Positions 32,152-40,901 of a DNA stretch of 45,272 bases are shown here, piece after piece. Below the pieces are notes generated by a model. That model did no database searches and was not told the DNA's origin. It saw only the letters and a list, made by a program, of their open reading frames with translations. The stretch lies in contig NZ_QKQS01000023.1 of the NCBI RefSeq assembly GCF_003226555.1, forward strand, positions 37,520-82,791. The letters run 5' to 3'. Source of the DNA: Rhodopseudomonas palustris. GTDB taxonomy: Bacteria > Pseudomonadota > Alphaproteobacteria > Rhizobiales > Xanthobacteraceae. The first letter of the stretch is position 1. Each line of letters opens with the position of its first letter. The position numbers were made by a program, and so were the translations under genes.

Positions 32152-33258
32152 CTACTCGACCCCACCGAGCCCCTGCCAGGCGCCCTTCAGCGCGGCGATG
32201 CCGCGCACCGCGATCCGCTCGTCACCGCGGAAGCCGCCGCTGACCACGGCGAATTGCGGCAGCTCCGCGCGCACCTTCACCGGCGTCGCGACGAAGCCGC
32301 TGTCGGTCTGCACGAACACGAAGGCATCCTTGCCCCGGCGCACCATCGCGGCGCTGTTGACCCGCCATTCGGCCGAGCCGCTGGTGACGGGCGCGATCTG
32401 TGCCTCGACCACCTGGCCGGGCCGCAGGTCGGCATCGGGCTCGTCGAACTCGGCGCGGACGATCACGGTCTGCGACGTCGGCTCGACGCTGGAGCCGATC
32501 GACACCACCTTGCCGGCGCAGTCATGGCCGCGCAGCGTGACGTGAGCGCCGACTGTGAACTCATCGGCCCGCAGCGCCGGCACCTGGATCTCGACCCACA
32601 GCGGCGCGAGCTGCGCCAGCCTAAACACCAGCGCCAACGCCTCGACGGTCTGGCCGGGCGTGGTCGGACTTTCCAGCACCACGCCGTCGATCGGGGCGAT
32701 CAGCGTCAGCCTGGGATCGAGCTTCTGACTCGCCGCGAGGGTCTCGACCGCCGTTTCGGTCATGCCGACATGCAGCAGCGCCTGACGACGCTCGGCGGCG
32801 GTGGCCTTGGCCTGTTCGTATTCGCTCTGGGTGACGATCACCTGCTTCTTGGTGACAGCGCCATAGGGCGCGAGCTGCGTCTCGCGGTCGAGATTGGTCT
32901 TGAGCAGCCGTTCTTTGTTATAGGCGACCAGATATTCGGCCTGGGCGTTGGCGAGCGCCGGGCTCTGAATCTCGGCGAGCGGATCGCCAGCCTTCACCAC
33001 CGTGTCGATCCGCACCAACAGCCGCTCGATCCGGCCGCCGAGCGGCGCGTTCATCAGCCGGCTGCGATCCGGCGGCACTGCGATCTTGCCGGGGAAGCTG
33101 AGGCCGGCTGCGGCGGGCTGCTTCTCCAGCGGCGAGGTCTCGATCCCGACCCGTTCGGCCTGCTGCTTGGAAATCGACAATTCGTCGCCGGCGCGCGCGG
33201 GCCCGCACGCCAGCACGGCGGCAACCAGCAGAAGCCAAATGGTCGAAAGGCGAAGCAT
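32152..33258 (-). CDS. RND periplasmic adaptor (CusB/CzcB-like)
   Basis: A 368-residue membrane-fusion protein; the ATG at 33258 gives a clean signal peptide (MLRLSTIWLLLVAAVLACGP). Barrel-sandwich halves at ~65-95 (APLGGRIERLLVRIDTVVKA) and ~185-215 (LTLIAPIDGVVLESPTTPGQ) flank a helical hairpin (~100-175), then a beta-barrel (PLWVEIQVPALRADEFTVG). No N-terminal Met/His-rich metal-chaperone stretch and no C-terminal CusF domain are visible. The stop is directly followed by the pump ATG. Tandem CTGTCAG repeats lie ~95 bp upstream of the start. Confidence 0.88.
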   Translation of the reverse strand: MLRLSTIWLLLVAAVLACGPARAGDELSISKQQAERVGIETSPLEKQPAAAGLSFPGKIAVPPDRSRLMNAPLGGRIERLLVRIDTVVKAGDPLAEIQSPALANAQAEYLVAYNKERLLKTNLDRETQLAPYGAVTKKQVIVTQSEYEQAKATAAERRQALLHVGMTETAVETLAASQKLDPRLTLIAPIDGVVLESPTTPGQTVEALALVFRLAQLAPLWVEIQVPALRADEFTVGAHVTLRGHDCAGKVVSIGSSVEPTSQTVIVRAEFDEPDADLRPGQVVEAQIAPVTSGSAEWRVNSAAMVRRGKDAFVFVQTDSGFVATPVKVRAELPQFAVVSGGFRGDERIAVRGIAALKGAWQGLGGVE

Positions 33259-33352
33259 AGGTCTGTCACTGGCACCTGTGCCGGCCCAAAGATGCCGGAC
33301 GCGCCGGCTCCCCGCAGCCGCCGCAACGAGCTGCTCATCTATGCCCGCGCGG

Positions 33353-33370
33353 CTGACAGGACGCTGACAG
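33353..33370 (-). promoter_or_regulatory. Candidate OmpR/PhoB-type direct-repeat site upstream of the efflux operon
   Basis: On the minus strand (towards the adaptor gene) CTGTCAG-CGTC-CTGTCAG: two identical 7-bp repeats with an 11-bp period. Spacing and sequence resemble a PHO box (CTGTCAT-N4-CTGTCAT) and other OmpR-family sites. A third, inverted copy (CTGTCAG on the plus strand) is at 33398-33404. The rest of the 305-bp gap (33259-33563) has repeat family B and no gene. Confidence 0.45.
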
Positions 33371-33458
33371 AGGCGAGCGCAGTCGGAGCCTCGGCCGCTG
33401 TCAGGTGACCGCAGCTGACTGCCAGCTATTCGCAGCAAGCTCCAGACTGCCCCACGAC

Positions 33459-33545
33459 ATCATCGCGAGCGCAGCGAAGCGATCCAGGAGGCCGCCTACG
33501 GCGTTCCTGGATTGCTTCGTCGGCTTCGCCTCCTCGCAATGACGA
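33459..33545. repeat. Intergenic palindromic repeat, family B, copy 2
   Basis: ATCATCGCGAGCGCAGCGAA at the left mirrors TTCGCCTCCTCGCAATGACG at the right, with GATCCAGGAGGCCGC / GCGTTCCTGGATTGC as inner arms. It is the same design as 8659-8738. It lies just past the stop of the first MCP gene and upstream of the efflux operon. Confidence 0.85.
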
Positions 33546-33563
33546 CTGACTGGTCGCCGGACT

Positions 33564-34886
33564 TCAGGCCGCGCGCTGGGCCAGCATGTCGGCGCGGACA
33601 CGGACGAGATAGTCACGAATCCGGTGCGCCAGCGTCTCCGACTGCGACGACAGATGGGTCGAGGCGGTCATGGTCGATGCCGCGGATTGCTCGGTGTCGC
33701 GGGCACTGGCGGTCACCGTCTGGATGCTCTCGGCAATCTCGCTGACCACGTCGTAGGCCTGCTCGATGTTCTTGGCGATGTCGGCGGTGGCGGCCGATTG
33801 CGCTTCGGCCGCGCCGGCGACCGCTGCGGTGATGTCGTCGACCTCGGTCATCACCGCGCCGATGTCGCCGATCGAACGGCTGACGAGGTCGGCGGCGCTG
33901 TGGACGTGCTCGACCTGGGCCTCGATCTCGCCGGTGAATTTGGCGGTCTGTTCGGCCAGTGCCTTCACTTCGGCCGCAACCACCGCAAAGCCGCGGCCGG
34001 CCTCGCCGGCACGCGCCGCCTCGATGGTGGCGTTCAGTGCGAGCAGATTGGTCTGGCCGGCGATCACTTCGATCGACTTCACCACCTCGGCGATGCGCTC
34101 GGCGACGCTGCGCAGGCTGGCGACGTTGGCGGAAGCTTCCGACACCTGCGTCACGGCGCGTCCCACCACTTCGGCGGAGCGGCCGATCTCGGCGCCGACC
34201 TCGCGGGCGCTGGCCGACAATTGGGTGGTGGCCGCGGCGACGCTGCGCATGTTGCTGCTGGCCTGCTCGGCGGACGCCGCGACCGTGGTCAGGCGTTCGC
34301 GGGTCAGCGACGCACCGCTGGTGAGGCTGCCGGCAGTGTCGCGCATGCCGCGGGAATCCTCGTCGAGCGACGACACCACGTCGCTCACCGCGGTTTCGAG
34401 TTGCGCCGCCTGCTGGGCGAAACTGTCGATCCGCGCCTCGATGCTGTCGGTGGCGGCGTTGATGGTCTTGGCGCCGCGCAGCAGCGCGCCGTGCAGTCCG
34501 CCCGGCAGGATGCGGCGGAAGTAACGGCGGTGCTGCACCGCGTCCATCGCGGCGGTGGCTTCGCGCACGAAGGCGTCGCAGCCGTCGATCACGTCGTTGA
34601 CGGCGCGCAGCATGTCGCCGGTGCGGCCGTTGTCGGGAATATGCAGAATGCGCGCCTCGAAGTCGCCGGCGGCGATCCTTTGGCAGACGTCGCGGGCCTG
34701 CCCGATCAGCCGCGTGGTCTGCACCATGCGGTACAGCGCGACGCACGTCGCCACGATCGCGAAGCTCTGGATCGTCATCGCGGCGCCGCGATAGTCCAGC
34801 GCCTCCAGCGCCAGCGCGATCGACGACGCAACGATAATGAGGGCGATGTTAAGCTGCGCTTTGGAGAGCGAACATAAGTTCGTCAT
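33564..34886 (-). CDS. Methyl-accepting chemotaxis protein, CetA-like, copy 1
   Basis: A 440-residue transducer. Two adjacent membrane helices (residues ~13-30 and ~38-56) are separated by only a few residues, so there is no periplasmic sensor. HAMP ~58-110, then the signalling helices with the hairpin tip [20 protein letters not shown] near 270-290, followed by [19 protein letters not shown]. The C-terminus (MLAQRAA) has no CheR-binding pentapeptide. The ATG lies inside the end of the PAS gene: 38 bp are read in two frames. Lacking its own sensor, it must take input from the PAS protein, as CetA does from CetB in Campylobacter. Confidence 0.9.
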   Translation of the reverse strand: MTNLCSLSKAQLNIALIIVASSIALALEALDYRGAAMTIQSFAIVATCVALYRMVQTTRLIGQARDVCQRIAAGDFEARILHIPDNGRTGDMLRAVNDVIDGCDAFVREATAAMDAVQHRRYFRRILPGGLHGALLRGAKTINAATDSIEARIDSFAQQAAQLETAVSDVVSSLDEDSRGMRDTAGSLTSGASLTRERLTTVAASAEQASSNMRSVAAATTQLSASAREVGAEIGRSAEVVGRAVTQVSEASANVASLRSVAERIAEVVKSIEVIAGQTNLLALNATIEAARAGEAGRGFAVVAAEVKALAEQTAKFTGEIEAQVEHVHSAADLVSRSIGDIGAVMTEVDDITAAVAGAAEAQSAATADIAKNIEQAYDVVSEIAESIQTVTASARDTEQSAASTMTASTHLSSQSETLAHRIRDYLVRVRADMLAQRAA

Positions 34887-35385
34887 AGCTGACCTTCTTG
34901 GAGGCGACGAAATCCGTCAGCGCCTTGAGGCCGGCCTCGACCGCCTGCTTGCCGTTGGCGTGACTCTGCTCGACCCGCAGCACCTCGGCATAGAGCGGCG
35001 CGATCGCGCCCGCGACCACGCTGGGATCCGGTGTGCGGCGGTTTGAGTGATAGGCGACGATTTTGCCGTTTTCATCGAACGACGGCGTGATATGCGCGAA
35101 CACCCAATAATGGTCGCCGCTGCGCGCCATGTTCTTGACGTAGCCGAAGATCTCGCGGCCCGCCGCGATGGTGTCCCACACCAGGCGGAACACCGCGCGC
35201 GGCATGTCTGGATGACGGATGATGCTGTGCGGCTGGCCGAGTAGTTCCGCCTCGCTATAGCCAGCGATGTGGCAGAAGGTGCGGTTGGCATAGGTGATAC
35301 GGCCCTTCAGATCGGTCTTGGACACGATCAGCTCGCCTGCCGGAAAGAACACTTCCTTGCCGGTCGGCCGAATTTGGACAGCCAT
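34849..35385 (-). CDS. Aer-type PAS sensor protein, CetB-like, copy 1
   Basis: A 178-residue soluble protein; ATG at 35385 with GAGGAGTGAGGCG upstream. The PAS domain (~15-120) has the Aer features for FAD binding: [30 protein letters not shown], then [11 protein letters not shown]. The last ~60 residues are a helical extension ([20 protein letters not shown]) ending [10 protein letters not shown], which shares DNA with the MCP start. Aer senses cellular redox or energy state through FAD; here the PAS and the transducer are separate proteins. The FAD binding is family inference. Confidence 0.88.
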   Translation of the reverse strand: MAVQIRPTGKEVFFPAGELIVSKTDLKGRITYANRTFCHIAGYSEAELLGQPHSIIRHPDMPRAVFRLVWDTIAAGREIFGYVKNMARSGDHYWVFAHITPSFDENGKIVAYHSNRRTPDPSVVAGAIAPLYAEVLRVEQSHANGKQAVEAGLKALTDFVASKKVSYDELMFALQSAA

Positions 35386-35496
35386 CGCCTCACTCCTCGG
35401 ACAACATGCCAATGCTTGGTAGGATCAGTCGTTTGAATTTGTCTTAAAGCTCCCCCCGCGCGCGTGGCGCTGCGGCGAAATCCGTAGTCATACGAA

Positions 35497-35522
35497 GCCT
35501 CCGTCGTTGAACCGACGGAGGC
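35497..35522 (-). terminator. Hairpin downstream of the second MCP gene
   Basis: GCCTCCGTCG (35497-35506) and CGACGGAGGC (35513-35522) form a perfect 10-bp stem with a 6-nt loop, starting 30 bp after the MCP stop. No strong U-run follows in the transcript sense (TTCGTATG), so its strength as an intrinsic terminator is uncertain; it separates the two PAS-MCP modules. Confidence 0.65.
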
Positions 35523-35552
35523 CCACGATCCGTTGCGTCCCAGCGCCGTCGT

Positions 35553-36875
35553 TCAGGCGGCGCGTTGTTCCACAAGTTCCTTGCGCACCTGACCGAGATA
35601 GCCGCTGATCTGCTGGGCGAGCTGTTCCGACTGCGACGACAGTTCCGCCGAGGTCGTCATCGTCGACGCCGCGGCGCGTTCATTGTCCTTGGCGTTGCCG
35701 GCGAGCACACGGATCGTGTCGGAGATCTCGCGGACGACGGCGAACGCCTCGTCGATGTTGCGGGCGATCTCGGCGGTCGACTGCGACTGCGCGCCGGCAG
35801 CATCTGCGACCTGGTGAGTAATGCTGTCGATCTCGGCGATCACGGTTCCGATCTCGCCGATCGACTGACTGACCGCGCCGGCGGCGCCGTGAACCTGCCC
35901 GACCTGGGCCTCGATCTGGTCGGTGAATTGTGCCGTCTGCGATGCCAGCGCCTTGACCTCGTGCGCCACCACGGCGAAGCCGCGGCCGGCATCGCCGGCC
36001 CGTGCGGCCTCGATCGTGGCGTTGAGGGCCAGCAGATTGGTCTGGCTGGCGATCGCCTGGATCGCCTTGACCATCTCGCCGATGTTCTGCGCGACCTGCT
36101 GCAGCGCGTCGACACTGCCGCTGGCCTCGCCGACGCTGCTGACCGCGCGCGACACGATCGCGGCGGACCGATCGATTTCAGCGCGCACGCCGCTGGCGCT
36201 CGAGGTCAGCTCGGAGGTCGCGGAGGCGACCGACTGCATGTTGGCGGCGGCCTGCTCCGAGGCGGCTGCCACCGAGGCGAGCCGCTCGCGCGCCGACGAG
36301 GCGCCGACCGTCAGCGTACCCGCGGTGTCTTTCATCTGCGCCGAGCCGCGGTCGAGCGCCATGACGATTTCGCTCGTGGTCGCCTCCAGCTCCGCGGTGC
36401 GGCCTTCGAAACTCTTGATCCGGCCCTCGATGTTGCCGGCGGCGGCATTGATGGCGCCGGCGCCGTGCAGCAGCGCGCCGTGCAAGCCGCCGGGCAGGAT
36501 GCGGCGGAAGTACTTGTTATGATGCATCGCAGTCATCGCCGCGGTCGCCTCGCGGACGAAGGCGTCGCAATCATCGATCATATTGTTGATCGCGTACAGC
36601 AGCGTGCCGGTGCGGCCATCGTCCGGAATGCCGAGGATCCGCGCCTCGAAATCGCCGTCGGCGATGCGGCGGCAGACGTCGCTGGCCTCGCCGAGCAACC
36701 GCAGCGTCTGGGAAATACGCAACAGCGCCATGCCGGCCAACGCCACCACCACGGCCAGCATCACCATCGCGGCGACGTCGTAGTCGAACACGCCGCACAC
36801 CACCGCCGCGCCCGCGGCGATGATCAGTCCGGCGACATCAAGCCGCGCTTTGGAGAGAGAACATGAGTTCATCAT
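35553..36875 (-). CDS. Methyl-accepting chemotaxis protein, CetA-like, copy 2
   Basis: A 440-residue paralogue of copy 1, alike from the first residues ([12 protein letters not shown] against [12 protein letters not shown]) to the end (KELVEQRAA). Two close N-terminal helices, no periplasmic domain, HAMP, and the tip [20 protein letters not shown] followed by [19 protein letters not shown]. The segment [20 protein letters not shown] between HAMP and signalling helices is nearly identical in both copies. The start (36875, aligning with copy 1; 36872 also possible) overlaps the PAS gene by 38 bp, exactly as in copy 1. Confidence 0.9.
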   Translation of the reverse strand: MMNSCSLSKARLDVAGLIIAAGAAVVCGVFDYDVAAMVMLAVVVALAGMALLRISQTLRLLGEASDVCRRIADGDFEARILGIPDDGRTGTLLYAINNMIDDCDAFVREATAAMTAMHHNKYFRRILPGGLHGALLHGAGAINAAAGNIEGRIKSFEGRTAELEATTSEIVMALDRGSAQMKDTAGTLTVGASSARERLASVAAASEQAAANMQSVASATSELTSSASGVRAEIDRSAAIVSRAVSSVGEASGSVDALQQVAQNIGEMVKAIQAIASQTNLLALNATIEAARAGDAGRGFAVVAHEVKALASQTAQFTDQIEAQVGQVHGAAGAVSQSIGEIGTVIAEIDSITHQVADAAGAQSQSTAEIARNIDEAFAVVREISDTIRVLAGNAKDNERAAASTMTTSAELSSQSEQLAQQISGYLGQVRKELVEQRAA

Positions 36876-37371
36876 AGGAGGCCTTCCGGGAAGCAACGAA
36901 ATCGGACAGCGCATGACAGCCGGCGGACAACGCGTCCTTGCCATTGGCGTGGCTTCGCTCGGTGCGGAGGATGTCGGCGTAGAGCGGGATGATCGCGCCT
37001 TCGAGCACGGCGCGGTCCGGCGCGCGGCGATTGGAGTGATAGCCGACGGTCCGCCCGGTGCCGTCGAACGACGGGGTGACGTGCGCGAACACCCAATAGT
37101 GGTCGCCGGTGCGGGTCATGTTCTTCACATAGGCGAAGATCTCGCGGCCCTGCTGCACCGCGTCCCACAGAAGCTTGAACACCGCGCGCGGCATGTCCGG
37201 GTGGCGGATGATGTTGTGCGGCTGACCGATCAGCTCGGCCTCGCGATAACCGGCGATGTCGCAGAACAGCCGGTTGGCGTAGGTCAGCCGTCCCTTGGTG
37301 TCGGTCTTGGAAACGATCAATTCAGACGCTGGGAAGAAGGCCTCCCGTCCGCTGGGCGTGACGTGGCGCAT
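36838..37371 (-). CDS. Aer-type PAS sensor protein, CetB-like, copy 2
   Basis: A 177-residue paralogue of copy 1. The ATG at 37371 has GAGG 6 nt upstream; a TTG two codons earlier is unlikely. PAS core with [18 protein letters not shown] and [18 protein letters not shown]. The C-terminal extension ends [10 protein letters not shown] in the stretch shared with the MCP start. It is the first gene of the four-gene leftward chemotaxis array; the AT-rich DNA upstream (37380-37530) is the likely promoter region, but no clear -35/-10 pair was found. Confidence 0.87.
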   Translation of the reverse strand: MRHVTPSGREAFFPASELIVSKTDTKGRLTYANRLFCDIAGYREAELIGQPHNIIRHPDMPRAVFKLLWDAVQQGREIFAYVKNMTRTGDHYWVFAHVTPSFDGTGRTVGYHSNRRAPDRAVLEGAIIPLYADILRTERSHANGKDALSAGCHALSDFVASRKASYDELMFSLQSAA

Positions 37372-37537
37372 AGACAACCTCGATGGAACTCATGTGCGCC
37401 TGCTCGTTATTCGCAGAACTGTTGCAAATGAGTTTATTCCACCAAAGGTGAATGACTAAAGTTCACAATATTGATATTGGCACCATCCAAATACCGCTTG
37501 AAAGCAACGAGATACCTACGAACGGTATTTTAATGCC

Positions 37538-38665
37538 TCACTCGCCCAGACCGTGAGCGATCACCTTGCGCATCAAATTGGGCAAAGCCTCGTCCGCAAG
37601 CGTCGAGATCTGCGCCCAACGCATGCCGGCGGGGGTCCGGGTCCCGGCCGGGGCCTGCGCCACATACACCGTCAGCTCCAGCGGGAAGTGGGTGAACACA
37701 TGGCTGACGACGCCGGCCTTGCGATGCCAGCGCGTGACGCCCTTCACCGCCGGCGCCTGAGCCTTGGCGGCGGCGTCATCCTGCTCGGGCAGCCAGTCGG
37801 AGTTCGGCACCTCGGTCATGCCGCCGAGCAGCCCCTTGGCGGGCCGGCTGCGGACCAGCACCTGATCGCCGCGGATCACCACGAAAGCGGCGCCGCGGCG
37901 CAGCGCCCCGGTCTTCTTCGGCGCCTTGCGCGGAAAGCTCTCGGCATCGCCGCGCAGCCGTGCCGCACAGCCCTGCATCAGCGGGCACAGCGCGCAGGCC
38001 GGTTTCTTCGGTGTGCAGATCGTGGCGCCGAGATCCATCAGCGCCTGGGCGCTGTCGCCGGCCCGCGAGGGGCCGAGCAGCGTCTCGGCCAGCGCCTTGA
38101 TGCGCGGCTTGGCCTTCGGCAGTTCGTCCTCGACCGCGTACAGCCGCGACACCACCCGCTCGATATTGCCGTCGACCGGCATGGTCCGGCGGCCGAACGC
38201 GATCGCCGCGATGGCGGCCGCGGTGTACGGCCCGACGCCGGGCAGCGCGCGCAGCCCGTCCTCGGTGTCGGGAAAGCGGCCGCCATGCTGGCGCGTCACC
38301 GCCACCGCGCAGGCGTGCAGGTTGCGGGCGCGCGAATAGTAGCCGAGCCCGGCCCACATCTTCAGGACGTCGTCGAGCGAAGCCTCGCCCAGCGCCGTGA
38401 CGCTCGGCCACCGCGCCATGAACTTGGCGAAATACGGCCCAACCGCCCGCACCGTGGTCTGCTGCAGCATGATTTCCGACAGCCACACCGCGTAAGGATC
38501 GGCGACGCCGCCCGGCAGTGCCCGCCACGGCAAGGTGCGGCGATGCCGGTCGTACCAGGCGAGCAGCGCTTGCGGCCGGGCGCGCGTGGCCCCGCCGTCC
38601 GCCTCGTGATCCGCTGTGATGACCGGGGATTGTTTCCGCCGCGGCGCCGCGCCTGCTAGACTCAT
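37538..38665 (-). CDS. mutY: MutY, A/G-specific adenine DNA glycosylase
   Basis: A 375-residue repair enzyme that removes adenine opposite 8-oxoguanine. ATG at 38665. Catalytic Glu64 in SEIMLQQTTV; helix-hairpin-helix LPGVGPYTAAAIAAIAFGR (~141-159); catalytic Asp165 in PVDGNIERV; 4Fe-4S cysteines 217, 224, 227 and 233 with the C-x6-C-x2-C-x5-C spacing. The C-terminal NUDIX-like domain recognises 8-oxoG (AAFVVIRGDQVLVRSRPAKG, VSHVFTHFPLEL). Divergent from the DUF721 gene with almost no spacer. Confidence 0.94.
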   Translation of the reverse strand: MSLAGAAPRRKQSPVITADHEADGGATRARPQALLAWYDRHRRTLPWRALPGGVADPYAVWLSEIMLQQTTVRAVGPYFAKFMARWPSVTALGEASLDDVLKMWAGLGYYSRARNLHACAVAVTRQHGGRFPDTEDGLRALPGVGPYTAAAIAAIAFGRRTMPVDGNIERVVSRLYAVEDELPKAKPRIKALAETLLGPSRAGDSAQALMDLGATICTPKKPACALCPLMQGCAARLRGDAESFPRKAPKKTGALRRGAAFVVIRGDQVLVRSRPAKGLLGGMTEVPNSDWLPEQDDAAAKAQAPAVKGVTRWHRKAGVVSHVFTHFPLELTVYVAQAPAGTRTPAGMRWAQISTLADEALPNLMRKVIAHGLGE

Positions 38666-38693
38666 GGGCGGTATCGTCGCAAAGCGTCCCTGC

Positions 38694-39173
38694 ATGAGCA
38701 AGCCCGGCCCGATCTCCGCCAAACCGCTGTCCGGCCTGTTGGGCGCGACGCTGTCCGAAGCGTTCGCCAAGCAGGGCTTTGCGGCGCGCGAGCTGGTGAC
38801 GCGCTGGGCCGAGATCGCCGGTGCGCAGATCGCGGCGCATTCCGAGCCGTTGAAGATGCAGTGGCCACGCCCGGTCGAAGGCCAGCCGGTGGAGCCGGCG
38901 ACGCTGGTGCTGCGGGTCGAAGGCCCGATGGCGCTGGAAATCCAGCATTCGTCCGACCTGATCCTGGAGCGGGTCAACCGCTTCCTCGGCTGGAACGCGG
39001 TGGGGCGGATCGCGCTGCGCCAGGCACCGCTGTCGCGCCGGCCACGCAAGACCGTGCCGCGCGCCCCCGATCCGGCGGCGGTCGCGCGCGTCGCCGCGAC
39101 GCTGGACGAGGTCGCCGACCAGGAGCTGCGCGACGCGCTGGCGCGGCTCGGTGCGACGATCAAGCGGAAGTGA
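38694..39173 (+). CDS. DUF721 (DciA-like) protein
   Basis: A 159-residue basic protein. The ATG at 38694 starts the conserved part (MSKPGPISAKPLSGLLGATL). The DUF721 domain spans ~10-105: FAARELVTRWAEIAGAQIAA, LVLRVEGPMALEIQHSSDLI, RVNRFLGWNAVGRIAL. The family includes DciA, the replicative helicase loader of many bacteria; alphaproteobacterial members are typically found beside mutY and dsbA, as here. The C-terminal extension may bind DNA. Function is inferred. Confidence 0.85.
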   Translation: MSKPGPISAKPLSGLLGATLSEAFAKQGFAARELVTRWAEIAGAQIAAHSEPLKMQWPRPVEGQPVEPATLVLRVEGPMALEIQHSSDLILERVNRFLGWNAVGRIALRQAPLSRRPRKTVPRAPDPAAVARVAATLDEVADQELRDALARLGATIKRK

Positions 39174-39315
39174 CGCCGGGCTTTTTCGCGGTGTTCAGGC
39201 CCGGCATTGCCACAATTGCCGTTTCAAGCTAGCGACATCGCAAGGTCGTGCGGCGGAAGCGCCGCTGACATATCGTTGTCCGCGGCGTGCCCCGCCGAAC
39301 TGGAGCTGTTTGCCG

Positions 39316-39990
39316 ATGATCACGCGCCGCACTTTCACCGCCGCTCTGTCGCTGACCGGGGTCTTCGCCGTCGCCGGCATCTCGCCGTTCCGGCTGATCG
39401 ACACAGCCTTCGCTCAGAGCAAGGACGCGGCGACCGCCGCCGACGTCGCCAAGCCGATGTCGCTGCCCGACATGGCGCTCGGCCCGAAGGACGCCGCCGT
39501 CACCGTCACCGAATACGCCTCGCTGACCTGCTCGCACTGCGCCGCGTTCAACGAGCAGGTGTTCCCGCAGATCAAGAAGGCCTACATCGACACCGGCAAG
39601 ATCCGCTACGTGTTCCGGGAATTCCCGCTCGACATCAAGGCCGCCGCCGGCTCGATGCTGTCGCGCTGCATCGCCAAGGACGACGGCGCCAAGTACTTCG
39701 CGGTCACCGACGTGCTGTTCAAGAGCCAGACCGAGTGGGTCCTGAAGGACACCACCGATCAGCTCAAGCGCATCGGCAAGCAGGCCGGCCTGTCGGGCGA
39801 AGAGGTCGAAGCCTGCCTGAAGGACCAGAAGCTGCTCGACAAGATCGCCGCCGACCAGAAATACGCCAACGAAGTGCTGAAGGTGAACGCTACCCCGACC
39901 TTCTTCATCAACGGCGAAATGCTGCGCGGCGAGAACTCGTTCGAAGAATTCTCCAAGCGCATCGACGCCCTGCTGGCGAAGAAGAGCTGA
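39316..39990 (+). CDS. dsbA: DsbA-family periplasmic thiol-disulfide oxidoreductase
   Basis: A 224-residue exported protein. The N-terminus MITRRTFTAALSLTGVFAVA carries a twin arginine. Active site C72-S-H-C75 in LTCSHCAAFNEQ; the helical insertion follows and the cis-Pro loop is NATPTFFINGEM. In this group of bacteria it lies upstream of smc. A further cysteine pair (SRCIAKDD, EACLKDQ) is visible in the helical domain. It introduces or shuffles disulfides in exported proteins, possibly including Sox proteins, though nothing ties it to them specifically. Confidence 0.9.
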   Translation: MITRRTFTAALSLTGVFAVAGISPFRLIDTAFAQSKDAATAADVAKPMSLPDMALGPKDAAVTVTEYASLTCSHCAAFNEQVFPQIKKAYIDTGKIRYVFREFPLDIKAAAGSMLSRCIAKDDGAKYFAVTDVLFKSQTEWVLKDTTDQLKRIGKQAGLSGEEVEACLKDQKLLDKIAADQKYANEVLKVNATPTFFINGEMLRGENSFEEFSKRIDALLAKKS

Positions 39991-40067
39991 GGCGGGGGGC
40001 GCTGGTAACAAAGCGGTCCACTCGCGTCGTCGAGCCGCCGCTCTGAAGTCAACCGCACCTGATCAAT

Positions 40068-40180
40068 CGTCATCCCCGCGAAGGCGGGGATCCAGTACCC
40101 AGAGCCTGAGCTGCCAGCATTGAGCGGTACGACAATCGCTCTGGAATACTGGGTCGCCCGGACAAGCCGGGCGATGACCG
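40068..40180. repeat. Intergenic repeat, family C
   Basis: CGTCATCCCCGCGAAGGCGG and GGATCCAGTACCCAG on the left, ATACTGGGTCGCCCGGACAA and GCCGGGCGATGACCG on the right. The outer and inner arms are complementary (CCAGTA with TACTGG; GTCATC with GATGAC), giving a long imperfect hairpin. It lies downstream of dsbA at the edge of the toxin-antitoxin insertion. Confidence 0.75.
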
Positions 40181-40301
40181 CGGGAGGTGAGGCATACCAA
40201 AAGCCGGAGGCTCATCCTTGCAATTTTCACACGAGTATTGAACGCTACGCTATCGACTGCTGAGGCTCATCGCCTTCTCCCGCAGGGAGTAAGTAGCATC
40301 C

Positions 40302-40593
40302 ATGGCAAAGCTGGCTCAGAACGCCGCGAATGAGCAGATCAAGCTCGCCGCGACCTTCGTAAACAACATTGGCTTCCAAGCGCCCTCGAGAAGCGCCCCT
40401 CACGGACAGGACGACGCGGACTATAGTCCTTGTGGGAATATTGTCGAGACAACGTCGCGGCGGACGGCGCACCGCTTTTCGGCCGCAGCCAGAGGCAATG
40501 GTGCGGCGGACGACCGGAGAATCGATCCTCGTCCGCGTCACCGCTTCCAGATCGGTATTGAGGAGCGATGCCGACAGCCTTTATGCTCTCGGC
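40302..40593 (+). pseudogene. Possible gene remnant and leader region
   Basis: A short frame begins MAKLAQNAANEQIKLAATFV and continues NNIG, in the style of small membrane-associated hypothetical proteins. It then loses any recognisable character (SAPHGQDDADYS) and has no hydrophobic segment, so it looks like a truncated 5' remnant. The rest, up to the antitoxin relic, has no gene. TTGAGG...TTATGC with a 17-bp spacer at about 40557-40586 is a possible promoter for the next locus. The family is unrecognised and the call tentative. Confidence 0.35.
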
Positions 40594-40824
40594 ATGAAGA
40601 CAACGACCAAGCCACGCAGCGTCCGGGCCGCGCTTCTCCGCCGGCTGAAGTCGCGTGCGGCATTGGCAGGCTTATCGCTGACTGACTACTTAACCAGCGA
40701 GATTGATCGTCGCGCGAAGCGGCCGACGCTCGATGAATAGCGAGTGCGATTGCGTAGCCGACCTGAAGTACGCCTTTCCGTTGCGCCGGCCGAAGCGGTG
40801 CGTGCCGAGCGCGGCGATCTGTAA
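40594..40824 (+). pseudogene. FitA/VapB-type antitoxin, interrupted by a stop codon
   Basis: The frame gives RAALLRRLKSRAALAGLSLT followed by DYLTSEIDRRAKRPTLDE, a textbook FitA/VapB ribbon-helix-helix antitoxin. It then hits TAG at 40738-40740. After that codon the same frame runs on as RVRLRSRPEVRLSVAPAEAV, then RAERGDL to TAA at 40824, which is the normal C-terminal tail that binds the PIN toxin. A Leu codon (TTG) changed to TAG would explain it. Right behind it, VIVDVSTFGSLADDAP at 40821 looks like the first residues of the VapC toxin, but with GTA instead of GTG at the start and no further PIN domain. Confidence 0.75.
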
Positions 40825-40901
40825 TCGTCGACGTCTCGACATTTGGGTCACTCGCTGACGATGCGCCGTCAACGCACGACAAGCCTGCAAGGAGATCGAT
40901 G

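Noticed and set aside
28972-33408. A ~1480-codon open frame antisense to the RND pump and adaptor
   Set aside because: Same artefact; full of HRRG/DQHHAD-like runs and no recognisable domain.
33459-33545. Repeat B copy 2 considered as a small RNA gene or insertion sequence
   Set aside because: It has no transposase or promoter and matches the intergenic repeat at 8659-8738.
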